NCBI RefSeq assembly: GCF_028502605.1
Contig: NC_079232.1
Span: 3,472,001 to 3,536,000, forward strand
Length of the DNA stretch: 64,000 nucleotides
Direction: 5' to 3'
Source of the DNA: Trichoderma breve
Lineage: Eukaryota > Ascomycota > Sordariomycetes > Hypocreales > Hypocreaceae
Shown: positions 23,301 to 36,200 of the stretch, one piece after another
How the letters are laid out: every line of letters begins with the position of its first letter
How positions within the stretch are numbered: position 1 is the stretch's first letter
Notes under the pieces: model-generated
What the model was told of the DNA's origin: nothing
What the model saw: the letters and a program-made list of their open reading frames with translations, nothing else
Database searches by the model: none
Program-made: the position numbers and the translations under genes

Positions 23301-24287
23301 GAGGCGACCAAGGCTTTTCAACTTGCTATCGCTCAGGATCAGAAGACCGCAGGAGTGGACAGAGTTGCTGAGGCAGACGACGCTACGAGCGGGCCATCGT
23401 CTGAAGATGAAAACGGCGATATGGACGACGTAGAAGCGGACGGCGATGGCGACGATGAAAGTGCTTCAGAAGAAGAAGAGGAAGCAGAGGTACGACGCAG
23501 CGTCAACTTGAGCAATTCCCATGTGACAAGCTTACTAACCAGCATTGTTGATAGGATGGCGACAATGGCTCTACCCATGAGAGCGAATACGACGAGGCCA
23601 TTATTGTGACTAGGCAAGAGGAAGTTGTCGATCCCGAAGATGAAGCGGAATTTGAACGAGAATACGCCAAAATGATGTCGGAAAGCCTTGAATCTCGCAA
23701 ATTCGAGCGTAAACAGCTGTTCGATGTGCCACTCCCTGTGCGATCTAGAAATCGTGAACAGTCCATGTCTACCCCGGGCTCTGGGGAGACGGGACAGAGC
23801 GGTACCATGGCATTCTCTTTGATGACAAAGAGAGGTAATCGGCAACAGGTATGTTAGCATTGTTAAACTTTCTTTCCCCTTTGTTTTCAGCTTCTCCCGC
23901 TTTTTTCTCCAGGGAAATACTTTCCGTAATGATTATCGGCTCCTGCGCAATATAATATTCTGACATGGCCGTTAGACTCGCACAGTTGAATTACCTTCGG
24001 ACTCGACGTTTGCAATTGCTATGAAGACACAGCAACAAGCCGAGAGGGAGGAACAGCAGCGCATCAAAAATCTAGTGCTCAATTATGACCTTCAGCAGAG
24101 CGATGATCAAGATGGTGAGTGTAACTACCTCCTTACCTTATTTACCATCACTGCCTTGTACATGGACTCACTGAAATACCTAGGCAATGAACGACCGGCA
24201 ACGTTCTATCATAATCGGGTAGATAAGCCGAACAAGGACCGTGGCCAGCGTGTCCGAAAACTGCAGCTTAGCGACGTGGATTGGTAG
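20303..24287 (+). CDS. NMD2: Nonsense-mediated mRNA decay factor UPF2/NMD2
   Basis: Scaffold joining UPF1 and UPF3 in nonsense-mediated mRNA decay. Nine exons: 20303-20321, 20383-20427, 20494-22511, 22619-22910, 22984-23138, 23196-23489, 23555-23848, 23976-24114 and 24184-24287; 1119 aa, close to the yeast protein (1089 aa). The first exon is only 19 nt; its ATG gives MDRARKRELRALNEKAWDG, the conserved start. Three MIF4G helical domains fall at about 30-350, 440-630 and 650-860. The segment after residue 870 is very acidic (DDE and EEEEEAE runs), as in the family's linker, followed by the conserved C-terminal UPF1-binding region ending in RGQRVRKLQLSDVDW. The short, closely spaced introns cluster in the C-terminal third, and all junctions are in frame. 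Confidence 0.95.
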
Positions 24288-25998
24288 CAATGATTCCCGT
24301 ATAACGGCGAGCAGTTACTATGGTGACGCGCGATGTCACTAGAACCAGACACGACGACCACTTGATCTTTGGCATTCTTGGCATACCGGCTTGCTTCTTT
24401 CACGAAAAGTTGTATTGCATGGTGCCATGTACCACGGATGGACAGAACACCCTTGGCAATGAGAGAACAAAAGATTTCTTAGGCATAACTCGCCTTTGTC
24501 ATTTCACTGTTGCCTGATATGAAGGCCGAGTCTCATTGGGGATCGTGTTACTCGACTCTGAGCGTGTCTGCTTCAGCTACGCTTTATGATTGCCGAGCTA
24601 TTCATGAAAGGGCAATTGCTGCAGAGATGAGCGGCTACTCTTCAAGGGTGCAAACCTCAGGTGCTACCTCTACTAGCGCAATATCGATGAGCTTTAACTA
24701 GGGCAAGGCAACGTTGTGGTTGACGGGCGCGATGGGAGGAGTGACATCTACCGATTATTAGGCTATAATACTACCAAGCCCCGACGTCACAGGGGCCAAT
24801 GCAAGGGGCTTGGCACTGAAAGCCCTTGCATGGAAGCATTTATGTTACATGTGAGTATTTGTAGGATTTAAGGCATTGTCACTAGAGTAGGTAGACAGAC
24901 TTGAAGGCTCGAGAAAATGAATATGGCGATGACCAGGTCCCTGCTTTGGTGGGCATCTATCTGCCTTGGCGGGTGTTGGACCAGGTCCTATTCATACATG
25001 TTGCTATTACTGGACTGGTTACTGTACCGTAGTATGATGTGATAATAAGAGGCACAGATGCGTGTCTGACTCTTGAACGAACCTCGGACTGATGTTATTG
25101 TTGCTATTTTAAGGCGTCCGAGCTCTGCATTAGGTACTCCTGCGGTACCTATACTTGCCTGCATCCCGCCAATACCAGGCGACAATTGCATGTAACGTGC
25201 AGTGCAGTTCCGCATCGCTGCTGCCCTAGACCCAACGCAAGATTCAGAGCCTGGAAAAGCAAAGAGGAGTTTTCACCTTTTCTCAGTCCCTTTTCTCATG
25301 ACTTTTCTCCCTTGCAGTTCATTCCTATTTCTTTTCCCTTCAGCCAACTGTTGCAGTTCAGCTCAGCCCCGATTGGGTTGGTTGTGGTTCCATGTTGGGC
25401 CGTGATGACAGCAGTTCATTTGCAGCTGCCGGCCGACCTATAGTACGAGTATACAAGTTCCGCTGCTGCTGACCAGTTTCCGCGATCATTCTTCCCGTAA
25501 CGACCAAATCTAGCAGGTGGTGGTGCACATCACTTGCCGCTCGTTCCCTCTCATAAGCCATCTTGTTGACGATCTTTTGTCTTACTTTTGTTTTTTCTCC
25601 CGCTTGAAGTTTACTCTATTCTACTACTCGCTCTCCGTTTCTGCTTGGCGCTTCGCTTGCTATAGACTTGGTTGCTCATTTACAGCAAGCATTGATGGGG
25701 GTGCCGTGATATGCCGACGCTTGAGCCACATCTGCGACTTTTTGTCTTTCCTTTTTTTTCCGGATTGCGATTTCATTGCTGGGTGTCACAAACAGTCTCG
25801 GCTCAGCCTCACCTTTAACAAAAGGTCTGACGGCTGGTAGCATGAAGGCGTAAAGTCGCTACGTCCTGGGATAACAAAGGTCTTTTGTTCGAGAACGTTT
25901 GTGCATCTGAGATTTTGTCATGAAAGGGCTCGACAACCATCCTCTAATCTTCATTTTGGCATGCCTCTAGGCTAAGGTTTGGAGCAATACCCTGTTCT

Positions 25999-26071
<73 letters not shown>

Positions 26072-26140
26072 AATAAATAAAATAAAAAATAAAAAATCTC
26101 AGTAAAACTATCCGCTACTCGAGATAGTTTGCCAGGCGAG
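24288..26140. other. Intergenic upstream of chitin synthase
   Basis: A 1.85-kb gap with no gene. The right half (25200-25850) is rich in CT and TTTTCT tracts with short open frames, consistent with a long 5' UTR or promoter. It ends in the A-homopolymer described separately. GTACGAGTATAC occurs at 25443. Confidence 0.5.
26003..26097 (+). repeat. 67-nt poly(A) tract plus AAAT microsatellite
   Basis: An uninterrupted run of 67 A (26003-26069) is followed by interrupted TAAA/TAAAAAA units to 26097, ending about 45 nt before the chitin synthase start codon. Such a tract in the leader or core promoter could exclude nucleosomes or bind poly(A)-binding protein if transcribed. Its length may also be affected by sequencing. 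Confidence 0.9.
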
Positions 26141-28463
26141 ATGGCAAGCGACGGGAGTGGGCCAGAATGGCCCGTTAAAGATGTAAGTGATTTCTTACTA
26201 TGTTCTAATATCGCACCGAAGTCACAAATTATGGTGATACATAACTAATAAGAACATGGTTATGCACCGGTATAGATCGTTTATACAGCCATCGTTGGAG
26301 TTGTCATGATTATGGCGCTGCTGGAGTGGTTTCTCTGGCTGGCTGCCTTTGTCTATTGCTTGTATAAAGCATTCCGAAAGGCCGAACATTGGTCCATCAA
26401 CGTCCTATGTGTTGTTGTCGGCATAGCATTCGTGGCTTTCAGGTATGTCTCTTCATGGAGATTTATATGCAGACATAACAGCTACACCACGCCTGCTGAG
26501 TTGAGTAAAATATTGTTTGCTAATAATCATCTCATGTAGAGCCATCTTTCTCCCCATCATGGTGGTGACCTTACCACTACCAAGTCAAGTCTCCAAGTAC
26601 TGGCCAGAATCTGTCGTCTCAGTTCTCCAATGGTTTGCATTTTGGAGCTTTTCTATCCTTCTTACCGTGCCTTGGCTCTTCTGCGTCTATCAACTCGTCA
26701 CCAACCAGCTTGGACGCACAAAGCGCATGAAGCAAGTGCTCGACGATGTCACCGCGCCAAAAGTTGTGATTGTTATGCCATGCTACAAGGAAGAGCCTGA
26801 TGTGCTTATCACAGCTATCAACTCGGTTGTTGACTGCGACTATCCTGCTGCTTGCATTCATGTATTCCTGTCTTTCGATGGAGACCAAGAAGATGAGCTC
26901 TATCTCAATACGATAGAAAAACTAGGAGTTCCCCTAACCATGGAGTCCTATCCGACGAGCATCGATGTCACATACAAAGAAGCTCGCATAACCATCTCCA
27001 GGTTTCCTCATGGTGGCAAGAGACACTGCCAGAAATCGACGTTTAAGCTCATCGATAGAGTGTACGAACAATATCTCAAGATGAATGACAATCTATTCAT
27101 TCTCTTCATCGATTCGGATTGCATACTGGACAAAGTTTGCTTGCAGAACTTTGTTTATGACATGGAGCTAAGTCCCGGCAATTCTAGAAACATGCTGGCC
27201 ATGACTGGCGTCATTACGTCGACCACGAGGAAACACAGCATTATCACCCTGCTTCAAGATATTGAGTACATTCACGGCCAGCTGTTTGAGCGTACAGTCG
27301 AATCCGGTTGCGGATCAGTAACATGTCTTCCGGGTGCCTTGACTATGCTTCGCTTCTCCGCGTTTAGGAGGATGGCTAAGTATTATTTTGCTGACAAGGC
27401 AGAACAATGCGAGGACCTGTTCGATTTTGCAAAATGCCACCTGGGAGAGGATCGTTGGCTCACCCACCTCTTCATGATTGGCGCAAAGCAGCGATACCAG
27501 ATTCAGATGTGCACGTCGGCATTTTGTAAAACTGAAGCTGTACAGACCTACCGCTCCCTTATTAAGCAGCGGAGGCGATGGTTTCTAGGCTTCATCACGA
27601 ACGAGGTGTGTATGCTGACAGACTGGCGGCTGTGGAAACGATATCCTCTTTTGGTTATTGTTCGCTTCATGCAAAACACTATCCGAACGACCGCTCTTCT
27701 CTTTTTCATCATGGTTCTCGCACTGATATCGACTGTTGCCAAAGTCAAAGACCTGCCGGTTGGGTTCATTGGAGTGTCGCTGGGGCTGAACTGGTTGCTC
27801 ATGATATACTTTGGCGCGAAGCTTCGACGATTCAAAATATGGCTTTACCCACTAATGTTTGTCTTGAACCCCTTTTTTAACTGGTACTATATGGTGTATG
27901 GCATATTCACCGCCGGCCAGAGGACATGGGGAGGGCCGCGGGCGGATGCTGCCACTGCCGATAACAATACAACAGCACGAGAGGCGGCTGAGAAAGCCGA
28001 GATGCAGGGCGATGAGCTCAATGTGGTTCCCGAGAGCTTTCTGCCAGCGCGTGAGGCGAGAAAGGCGGCAGCCTCTAAAGGAGCATCCTCTAACACTACT
28101 CTTGGACGCAAGAGGAGTATTGTTAGGCCCCCTGATGGCGTTGACGGAATGTTCTCAGCCCGGAAAAAGACGCCAGCCGGACTTTATACACACTTTGATG
28201 AGTCAGATGTTGAGATCGAGACGCCCCTTGCATCCTCCACTACTCCATCTTCCTCGTGGGATGCAATGCGGGGAGGTTCTTTGGAGGGATTTGAGCTCAA
28301 CGGACCCGGGACTGTTTCAGTGGACCAGTTCATGGGAGAGGAAGATAGGAGAAAGTATGCCATAGCCCAGCGGGCACAGGTTCAGCGAACGACCAGACCC
28401 GGTACCGGATTAAGCAAGGAATCACCGGATGTAGAGCTTATTGACCTATCATCAGATCCGTAA
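26141..28463 (+). CDS. Chitin synthase, class VI/VII type
   Basis: A GT2 processive glycosyltransferase that polymerises N-acetylglucosamine into wall chitin at the plasma membrane. Exons 26141-26182, 26276-26442 and 26540-28463; 710 aa. Membrane helices lie near 20-40, 45-70, 80-110, and three to four after residue 440. The catalytic core carries VVIVMPCYKEE, the SFDGD nucleotide site, DSD, the catalytic EDR (E373-D374-R375-W) and the chain-holding QRRRW (413-417). There is no myosin motor, and the N-terminus is far shorter than in classes I-III, which points to the small filamentous-fungal classes VI/VII. The tail after WGGPRADA (about 510-710) is soluble, Ser/Ala-rich and disordered, and ends acidic. 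Exact class needs a tree. The leader has a very long A-tract. Confidence 0.9.
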
Positions 28464-29323
28464 GACGATGGGACGACTTGATTAAGCGAATGCAACTCGA
28501 GGAGAGAGAGAAGAGGATTATATTTTTTATATAACGCTGCGGACATTTAGCTATATCATTTGAACATACGCTTTGATCCATATACGTTAGTGCCCATAGA
28601 CATCAGCACTACCCCCTTTTCTCTAGTCCTCTCTCACTTTCTCTGAGTTGGCCAGAAAACGATTTATGATTGAGAATTACGTGTTAGACTAAAGAGCCTA
28701 ATAAAATAAAGAATTGTTTTATTGTTGTAGAATTCACTATGGACGTCGTCCAACGCCATGGGTTTTATGATCTATTCATACTTGCACCCATGCTTGCTAC
28801 CTTCACAATAGCTGTGATTTCTGTCTTATCGGGCATGGCGGGGCTATCATAGGCTTTGAGGAGGGGCATCTGAAGTGACAAGGCGGATTGGCGGGGTAAT
28901 TTTGTGCTTGATTATCGTTGAAAGGGCAGCAAAACGGTGCAAGCCACTGACCTAACAATGTGGACAAAGGAGCAAGCTTAATGGGCTCACCTTTGTAAAG
29001 ACTTTCTGATGGTGGTTTGACAGGGCACTTTACCAATTTGCTTAGGTTCAATGTTATCCAATGAAGGAACAGGGATAAAGGATACCTGCGTCGTAGGCAG
29101 AATAGATGTCTAACTTGTACCTAATATATACGTGCCTGGGCAGCCTGTAACCTCAATGTTTAACAAGTACAACCCAGCGATTGGTAGTTGACTTGCTCTT
29201 GGCAGCGGTTATTGGGCTATTGGTTAGGTAACGGGCCAAGGCAGTGCCGCCCATCCCATTTGCTAATTCTGCTTGGCTGTGGTCAGTCAGGCTTTCGGGC
29301 GCTCAGCTTTCTCGTGGAGTCTG

Positions 29324-29341
29324 GAAAATTCTGCAACATTC
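29324..29341 (+). promoter_or_regulatory. Heat shock element (GAA/TTC array)
   Basis: The sequence reads GAA-aa-TTC-tg-CAA-ca-TTC: four correctly spaced 5-bp units of the HSF1 site with one mismatch (CAA for GAA). A further near-match unit (GTC) sits at the proper spacing on the left. It lies 543 nt upstream of the ATG of the Hsp110 gene, a standard HSF1 target. Confidence 0.5.
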
Positions 29342-29649
29342 CATGAGGTACCTGCTGGGACGTGGCGGGGCGGCAGATCCGAGTACCCTTTTGCAGCAGA
29401 TCGGCGGCGCAGATACATGCCCAGCAGTGCCCCGCGCCCGGCACAGGTACCTCAAGCGTCAAGAGGCTGCAGATTGCGGAACAAAAAGATGCCTACAGGT
29501 ATTTTAGCAGCTGCCAACGCACTAAATTTTCTTCAGGTTCGCATCAATTAGTACCTGATCTCACCGCCCACCACCAAGGGAGAAAGCCAGGCCTCCCAAC
29601 TATTTTGCATCCCACTTTGTATCACAACCGCCACTATCAGACCGGACCT

Positions 29650-29815
29650 CTACTAGGTTTTTTTTTCTTTGGTCCCTTTTGCTTTCTTTCACCTTTCTCG
29701 CTCCCCACCCTCAAGGCTCGATTCTTTTCCTGCCTTTCTTCCTCTCCGCGCAAACCGACCTCCTCTCCTTTCATTTCTTTTTCTGCCTGGTCGGATTCTT
29801 TTTTTTGACTTGGGC
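29650..29815 (+). promoter_or_regulatory. CT-rich tract in the Hsp110 core promoter/leader
   Basis: A stretch of about 165 nt dominated by C and T on the sense strand, ending about 70 nt before the start codon. CT-rich blocks ahead of transcription starts are typical of highly expressed filamentous-fungal genes. No TATA element is obvious. Confidence 0.45.
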
Positions 29816-29883
29816 CCCTCACTTGCGACCCGAGTGCGGCTGTATCGAGATTCTTTCAAAACGACAGAGATAAGACTGGCATC

Positions 29884-32480
29884 ATGACTTCCGTCGTCGG
29901 TACGTTCCCTTCTGCCGCTCGTTCATTCTTATGCTTATTCTATACTGCGTCCCTCTTTGTTACAGATCAAAAAAAGTCTTCCTCTCATGCTGACCAACCC
30001 CTCCCTGCGGCGCAGGTGTCGATTTCGGAACCCTCAAGACGGTGATTGCAGTCGCGAGAAATCGTGGCGTCGATGTGGTGAGTGAATATCAATCCATGAT
30101 GAAAGGATTCACCAGAGTTGGGCCCCAAACTGACCAAAGAAACTCTCTTCTAGATCACCAATGAAGTCTCCAACAGATCCACACCGTACGTCTCGCTACC
30201 CCCAATAGACTCCCGTTTCCATTCGTCTTATCAGCGATGATTGGAAACCTCCCCCCTATCACATGCAATCAGTTTTGCTAACATTGCTGCGACACACAGA
30301 TCTCTGGTAGGATTTGGACCCAAATCACGCTACCTCGGCGAGGCGGCCAAGACCCAGGAGATTTCCAACCTCAAGAACACCGTCAATTGCCTCAAGCGTA
30401 TTGCCGGCCGCTCCTTCAACGATCCCGATATTCAGATCGAGCAGCAATATGTCACCGCACCCCTTGTCGACGTCAACGGACAGGTTGGCGCTGAGGTCAA
30501 CTATCTCGGCAACAGCGAGAAGTTCACGGCAACCCAGCTCGTTGCCATGTACCTGAGCAAGATCAAGCAGACCACTGCCAACGAGCTGAAGCTGCCCGTT
30601 GCTGACCTCTGCTTGAGTGTCCCTGCTTGGTTCACGGACTCTCAGCGCAGAGCTCTTCTGGATGCTGCCGAGATTGCTGGCCTCAAGGTCCTCCGCCTCA
30701 TGAACGACACAACTGCTGCTGCCCTTGGCTGGGGTATCACCAAGCTTGACCTCCCTGCTCCGGAGGAGAAGCCCCGCCGCGTATGCTTCATCGACATTGG
30801 CCACAGCAACTTCACCTGCTCCATCGTCGAGTTCAAGAAGGGTGAGCTGGCCGTCAAGGCTACCGCCTGGGACCGCAACTTTGGTGGCCGAGACTTTGAC
30901 AAGGCCCTCGTGGACCACCTGGCTAAGGAGTTCAAGGGCAAGTACAAGGTTGACATCAACACTCACGGCAGAGCCATGGCCCGTACCATTGCTGCCGCTG
31001 AGAAGACAAAGAAGATCCTCTCTGCTAACCAGCAGGCCCCCGTCAACATCGAGTCCCTGATGAACGACGTGGATGCCTCCGCCATGGTTACTCGACAGGA
31101 GTTCGAGGCCATGGTTGAGCCTCTGCTGGCTCGTGTTCACGTGCCTCTTGAGCAGGCCCTTGCCCAGGCCAAGCTCACCAAGGACGATATCGACGTTATT
31201 GAGATCGTCGGTGGTGGATCTCGAGTCCCCGTGCTCAAGGAGCGCATCCAGGCCTTCTTCGAGAAGCCTCTTTCATACACCATGAACGCCGACGAGGCTG
31301 TTGCCCGAGGCTGTGCCTTCAGCTGCGCCATCCTGTCTCCGGCTTTCCGAGTTCGTGACTTCACCGTCCAAGATATCATTAGCTACCCCATTGAGTTTGG
31401 ATGGGAGAAGGCTCCTGATATTCCCGATGAAGACACCAGCTTGACCGTCTTCAACAAGGGTGGTGTCCTGCCTTCCACCAAGATCCTCACATTCTACCGC
31501 AAGCAGCCCTTTGACTTGGAGGCCCGCTATGCAAACTCTGAAGAGCTTCCTGGCAAAACGAACCCTTGGATTGGCCGCTTCTCTGTGAAGGGCGTCAAAG
31601 CCGATGGCAAGGAAGACTTCATGATTTGCAAGCTCAAGGCCCGAGTCAACATTCACGGTGTGCTGAATGTCGAGAACGGCTACTATGTCGAGGACCAAGA
31701 GGTCGAGGAGGAGGTCAAGGATGACGACAAGAAGGAGGACGACAAGAAAGATGCCGATGTGAGTATACGACTAGATTCGGGAGACGACGGGGAAACTAGC
31801 AGGTAAAAAACTTAACTAACACCGTTTTCATAGGCTATGGATACCGATGGCACAAAGACTCGCAAGGTCAAGAAGCAGGTCCGAAAGGGCGACTTGCCCA
31901 TTGCTAGCGGCACTGCATCATTGGATGCCGGCTCAAAGACCGCTTTGACGGAGAAGGAGTCCGCCATGGTTATGGAGGATAAGCTTGTTGCTGATACCGA
32001 GGAGAAGAAGAACGAGCTCGAGGCCTACATCTACGATCTCCGAGCCAAGCTTGATGAGCAGTACGCCGACCTCTCCAGCGAGGACGAGAAGTCTGCCATC
32101 CGAGCTAAGCTCGAGTCCACAGAGGTATGTGAATTGCGCGATCCCTCCAACTTATGTTACGTGGGACAAGTGACTAACTGCAAGAATAGGACTGGCTGTA
32201 CGATGAAGGCGACGATGCTACTAAGGGTGTCTACGTCTCCAAGATGGAGGAGATCCGTGCTCTTGCTGGACCTGTCGTCCAGCGACACTTTGAGAAAGTC
32301 GAGGCTGAGCGCCGTGCCGTCCAGGAGCGCGTCGAGGCCGAGCAGGCTGCCAAAAGAGCCGCTGAGGAAGAGGCTCGCAAGGCTGCTGAGGCCGAGAAGG
32401 CAGCCCAGGGAGGATCAGACCAGGAGATGAAGGATGCCGATGCTCCTACCGAGTCCGAGGAGGCTGGCGACCCTAAATAA
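29884..32480 (+). CDS. SSE1: Hsp110-type Hsp70 co-chaperone (SSE1/Hsp88)
   Basis: Nucleotide exchange factor for cytosolic Hsp70 and holdase for unfolded proteins. Exons: 29884-29899, 30016-30077, 30154-30185, 30300-31758, 31834-32124 and 32190-32480; 716 aa. The first exon is 16 nt and gives MTSVVGVDFGTLKTVIAVAR. This Hsp70-fold phosphate loop has the Hsp110 spelling (VDFGTLKT, not IDLGTTYS). The nucleotide-binding domain runs to about residue 385 (DIGHSNFTCSIVEF; EIVGGGSRVPVLKE). A beta-sandwich with a long acidic insertion (EEEVKDDDKKEDDKK) follows, then the helical lid. The C-terminus is a Glu/Ala/Lys helix ending in an acidic tail with no EEVD, as expected for this subfamily. An HSE-like array and CT-rich leader lie upstream. 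Confidence 0.96.
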
Positions 32481-33246
32481 ACACCACGCGGTGGTTGAGA
32501 GATGATGACATCTCCAGAGAAGGATATACAGTATAGAAAAAGTTGACTTTTGGTAAAATACGGAGGGAGGGACTGTCATGAGGAAAAACATGTCTACACA
32601 TTCTAGATCCATTTATATCATATGCCCCAAGTAGTTATGACCTTTTTATACACATGAAGGGAATTCTTTTTAGATTTTGACTCAAGCCTTTCTGCCATAA
32701 CTCTCTCGTGTTCGCTAATACCTGTACCTATTTGAGCTTGGATTGAAACCTATTCCAGCCATTTTGATTTCACTCCTCGCGGTCATGTGTTCATCTCTCT
32801 CTAATGACAGGTAATTTTGTAGAAACGAGTTTTTTCTTCTTCTCTCCAACCGCAGCTATCTCTTTTTACTCGATACAAATAATTGTCGCTTCTTTTTTTG
32901 ACAATCTAACTAGCCGCAACCCCTCGTTCCCCTTTCCATGCGATTTTCCTGCGACCAAACAAACAATGCATATAAAGAGAGGCAAAAAAATGTTGTAACG
33001 GTCCAAAACCAAATAAAGACATGAGAAAGAAAGAAGTCAAAAATGCTTTTGAGATAAAAAAAAAAAATTGGAACAAGAGGGGGAAAAGATGTTAACACGG
33101 CAGACTTGAACAAAGCTGATTTGTCTTTCATGTCAGAGCTGTGTCGCCAGAGAGAGACTATAAGGGCTGATGAAGTGTGGGCGAATAGAGAGTAAATAAA
33201 GATTCAATGTTCTTTTGTTTTTTATTCTCTTCCTACATCAACCGCT
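32481..33246. other. Intergenic, convergent 3' ends of SSE1 and eIF5B
   Basis: Holds the two 3' UTRs. It is AT-rich with several short A or T runs (for example around 33055-33066). No coding frame is supported. Confidence 0.55.
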
Positions 33247-36200
33247 TTAGATATCAAACAGGGGCTTCAGCTTGATAATCAGCTGCCACTCCTCGTTGGT
33301 CACCTCCTTGCGGTAAAACTCCTTGAGGGTGTCAATGCTCTTTCGGGAAATCTGGCTGTAGAGCGTGTCGGCCTCTTCCAGGTGTCGGCCGTAGATGGGC
33401 TGGTGGCCACCCATTTCAATCTTGACGGCAACAGAGGGCTGGCCCTTTTTGCAGACTGGGATTTGCTTGTGATCTCGCTCGATAGATGTACTAAGAATAT
33501 ACTGCATCAGTAATTGAAAATGACAAAGGGGGGGAGAAAAGGGGTGAGGGGGTGTGGTTGCACGCGGCAATGAAAACTTACACTCTACCAAGGGCAACGA
33601 CTTCTTTAGCACCTGTCGTGGGGTTGGTCTTGACAGCCGCAATCGGTGCATTGATCTTGAGCTGACCCTCAATGACATCCACGCCAATGACAATAGGAGC
33701 AGTCTTGTTGAAAATAGCAACCGGCTTCAGGACACAAGGGAAGACTGCCAGCATCTTGGACTCTTCCTTCTTCTTCTCCAGCATTTCATCCATGTGCTTG
33801 GTGAAGTTGTCAAACAAGTGGTAGATGATGTCGGCGGTGAAGATCTTGATTCCCTGATCTTCGGCGTACTGTTGAGCTTCTTTATCGACCTTGACATCGA
33901 AACAGAGCATCACAGCGTAGTCGGGCGCCTTCTCCAGCATGATACCACACTGCATCACATCACGCTTGTAAACTGGGCCGATACCGACGTTGGCGACGGG
34001 AATCTTGCAGTCCTTGAGGAAGTCAAGCAAGGCTTCCAGTGAACCAAGAGTGGAGGCTTGCACACTGACACCACGGCCAGAGGTCTCGACTCTGCTGAGA
34101 AGGTTTGCCAGATCGGACTCGACCTCGTCAACAATGTCATCTTCGTCATCGTCGGGACCGACGACCATCAGTCTGGAACCAGCAATGGCTCCTTCTAGGC
34201 CAGGAGCGCTAATCTTGACACCAAGAGCGGCCTTGACCTCCTTGTTGTGCACATACGCCGATTTGAGACGCAGTTCACGCAGCGGCGCTGGAGTCAGCAG
34301 AGCTCTTATATTTGTCACAATAGCACCTTCAGTACCACACAACACGATTCGGTCACCTTCTCTCAAGATACCGTTGGACAGGATGACATCAATGGTCATA
34401 CCGAAACCCTCAATGGCCTTGACTTCAAGAACTGTTGCCTGCACCTCGGACAGATACATGAGAGAGCCAACCATACGCTCCTGGGTGAGCTGGAGGATAA
34501 GCTTCAGCATATCTGGGATACCCTCACCGGTGTGCGCTGATGTTGGCACAAGTGAGACGAACTTGGCCATGGACTTGTTCTGGTAGAAAAGCTCAGAGTT
34601 GAATCCCTGCTCGGCGAAAGCCAGCTTGGTCTGCTCTAGACGGTTCTTGAACTCGTTCTGGACGGCCTTGCTCTGAAGCGCCAGACTGTCCTGGAAGCCG
34701 TTGTTGTCAACCTTCTTCCATCCGTAAAGTCTGTCAATCTTGTTGAGCGCCACAATAAAGGGCGTTTTCCTCTCACGAAGCATGCGCATGGACTCCAAAG
34801 TCTGCGGCTCAAGTCCGTGCATGATGTCGACGACTAGGATAGCAATGTTACACAGGGATGAACCACGAGATCGGAGGTTAGAGAAAGACTCGTGGCCAGG
34901 GGTATCAATGACAAGGAGACCAGGCACCTTGAATTCGAACTCGTTGTCCTTGTTAACAACAGCCGTCTTTTGTCTGATGGCGTCGACGGGGAAGTATGTA
35001 GCACCAATCTGCTGGGTGATACCTCCGGCTTCGCCTTCCTGAACGTTGGTCTGTCGGATCTTGTCGAGGAGCTTGGTCTTTCCGGTATCGACGTGTCCCA
35101 GAATACAGCAGATGGGGGAGCGCAGGTTGTCCTTGGATCGGGCGGCCAGGGCGGCCTGGTGAGCCTTCTCTCGGCGGTCGGCAGCCTCCTTTTTGCGTTG
35201 AGCCTCGAGTTGCTGGGCCTTTGATACGGCCTCGTCTTCGGAGTCGTCTTCTTCGGAATCGCTTTCGTCTTCCTCCTCGTCTTCCTCCTCATCCTTTTTA
35301 GCTTTGGCAGCAGCCTTCTTCTCGGCCTCCTCATCGGAATCCGCATCCCAGCTATCCTTGACGTCCTCCTCTCCGCTGGCAGCAGCAGCAGCTTCCCAGT
35401 CATCCTCAACGTCGCTCTCTTGAGCAGCCTTGGAGGCAGCGGCCTTGGCCTCAGCGGCGGCCTTTTCCTTTGCAGCCTTTTCCTCAGCCTCCTTAAGGGC
35501 CTTCTCAGCTTGGATTCGAGCTCTCTCGGCGGCCTCAGCCAAAGCAGCCTCTTCATCCTTCTATAAATAGGGGAAATTGACCATTAGTGGCAGATATTGG
35601 TAAAAGTGAGGGAATGGCTTCTTACCTTGTCATTCTTGCCTCTCTTCTTCTTGCTGTCATATACCACCTTCTTCTTAGGTGCGCCCTCTTCTTCCTGAGG
35701 CCCAATCTTGATGCCTGCCGCAAGCATCTGTTGGAGCTTCAGCTCGTTTCGGGCCTTCTCCTCTTTCTGCGCCTTGGTGAGGAATTTGCCCTCCTTCTTG
35801 AGCTGCTCAATGCGCTCCTTTTCGCGCTGCTTCTTCAGAGCCTTCTGTTCTTCCCTTTTCTTGTTTTCCTCGGCTAGTCGCTTCTCCTCTTCTTCAGCCA
35901 AGGCCTTGGCTTCAGCTTCCATTCGGACAGCCTCCTCTTGCTTGCGACGCAACTCCTCCTGTTGCTTTTGAATCAGGGCAAGATGTGCCGGAATCTTCTT
36001 CTTTTTGCCTACTGTCTCGGCGGGAGCAGGAGCAGGAGCTGCCTCCTTTTCGGCTGCGGGCTCATCTTTAGCAGTCGTCTTTGCCGGCTCTGGGGCTTTC
36101 GCGGGTGCCGGAGTCTTCTTCTTCGCAGCCTAAATTCATCATCACGGTTAGAAGTCTGAAATAGCCAATGGTGTTGATAGATGGGGGATTTCGAACCTGT

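Larger units (their letters stand above)
28464..29883. other. Intergenic upstream of Hsp110
   Basis: About 1.4 kb. The left part holds the chitin synthase 3' UTR; the right part is the Hsp110 promoter, with a heat-shock-element-like array at 29324 and a CT-rich stretch from about 29650 to 29815. No gene is visible. Confidence 0.55.

Noticed and set aside
30325..31140. 271-codon antisense frame in Hsp110
   Set aside because: Long only because the sense strand has strongly biased third positions; no family resemblance.
33554..34586. Antisense frames within eIF5B
   Set aside because: Overlap conserved GTPase coding sequence in the opposite direction; no independent evidence.
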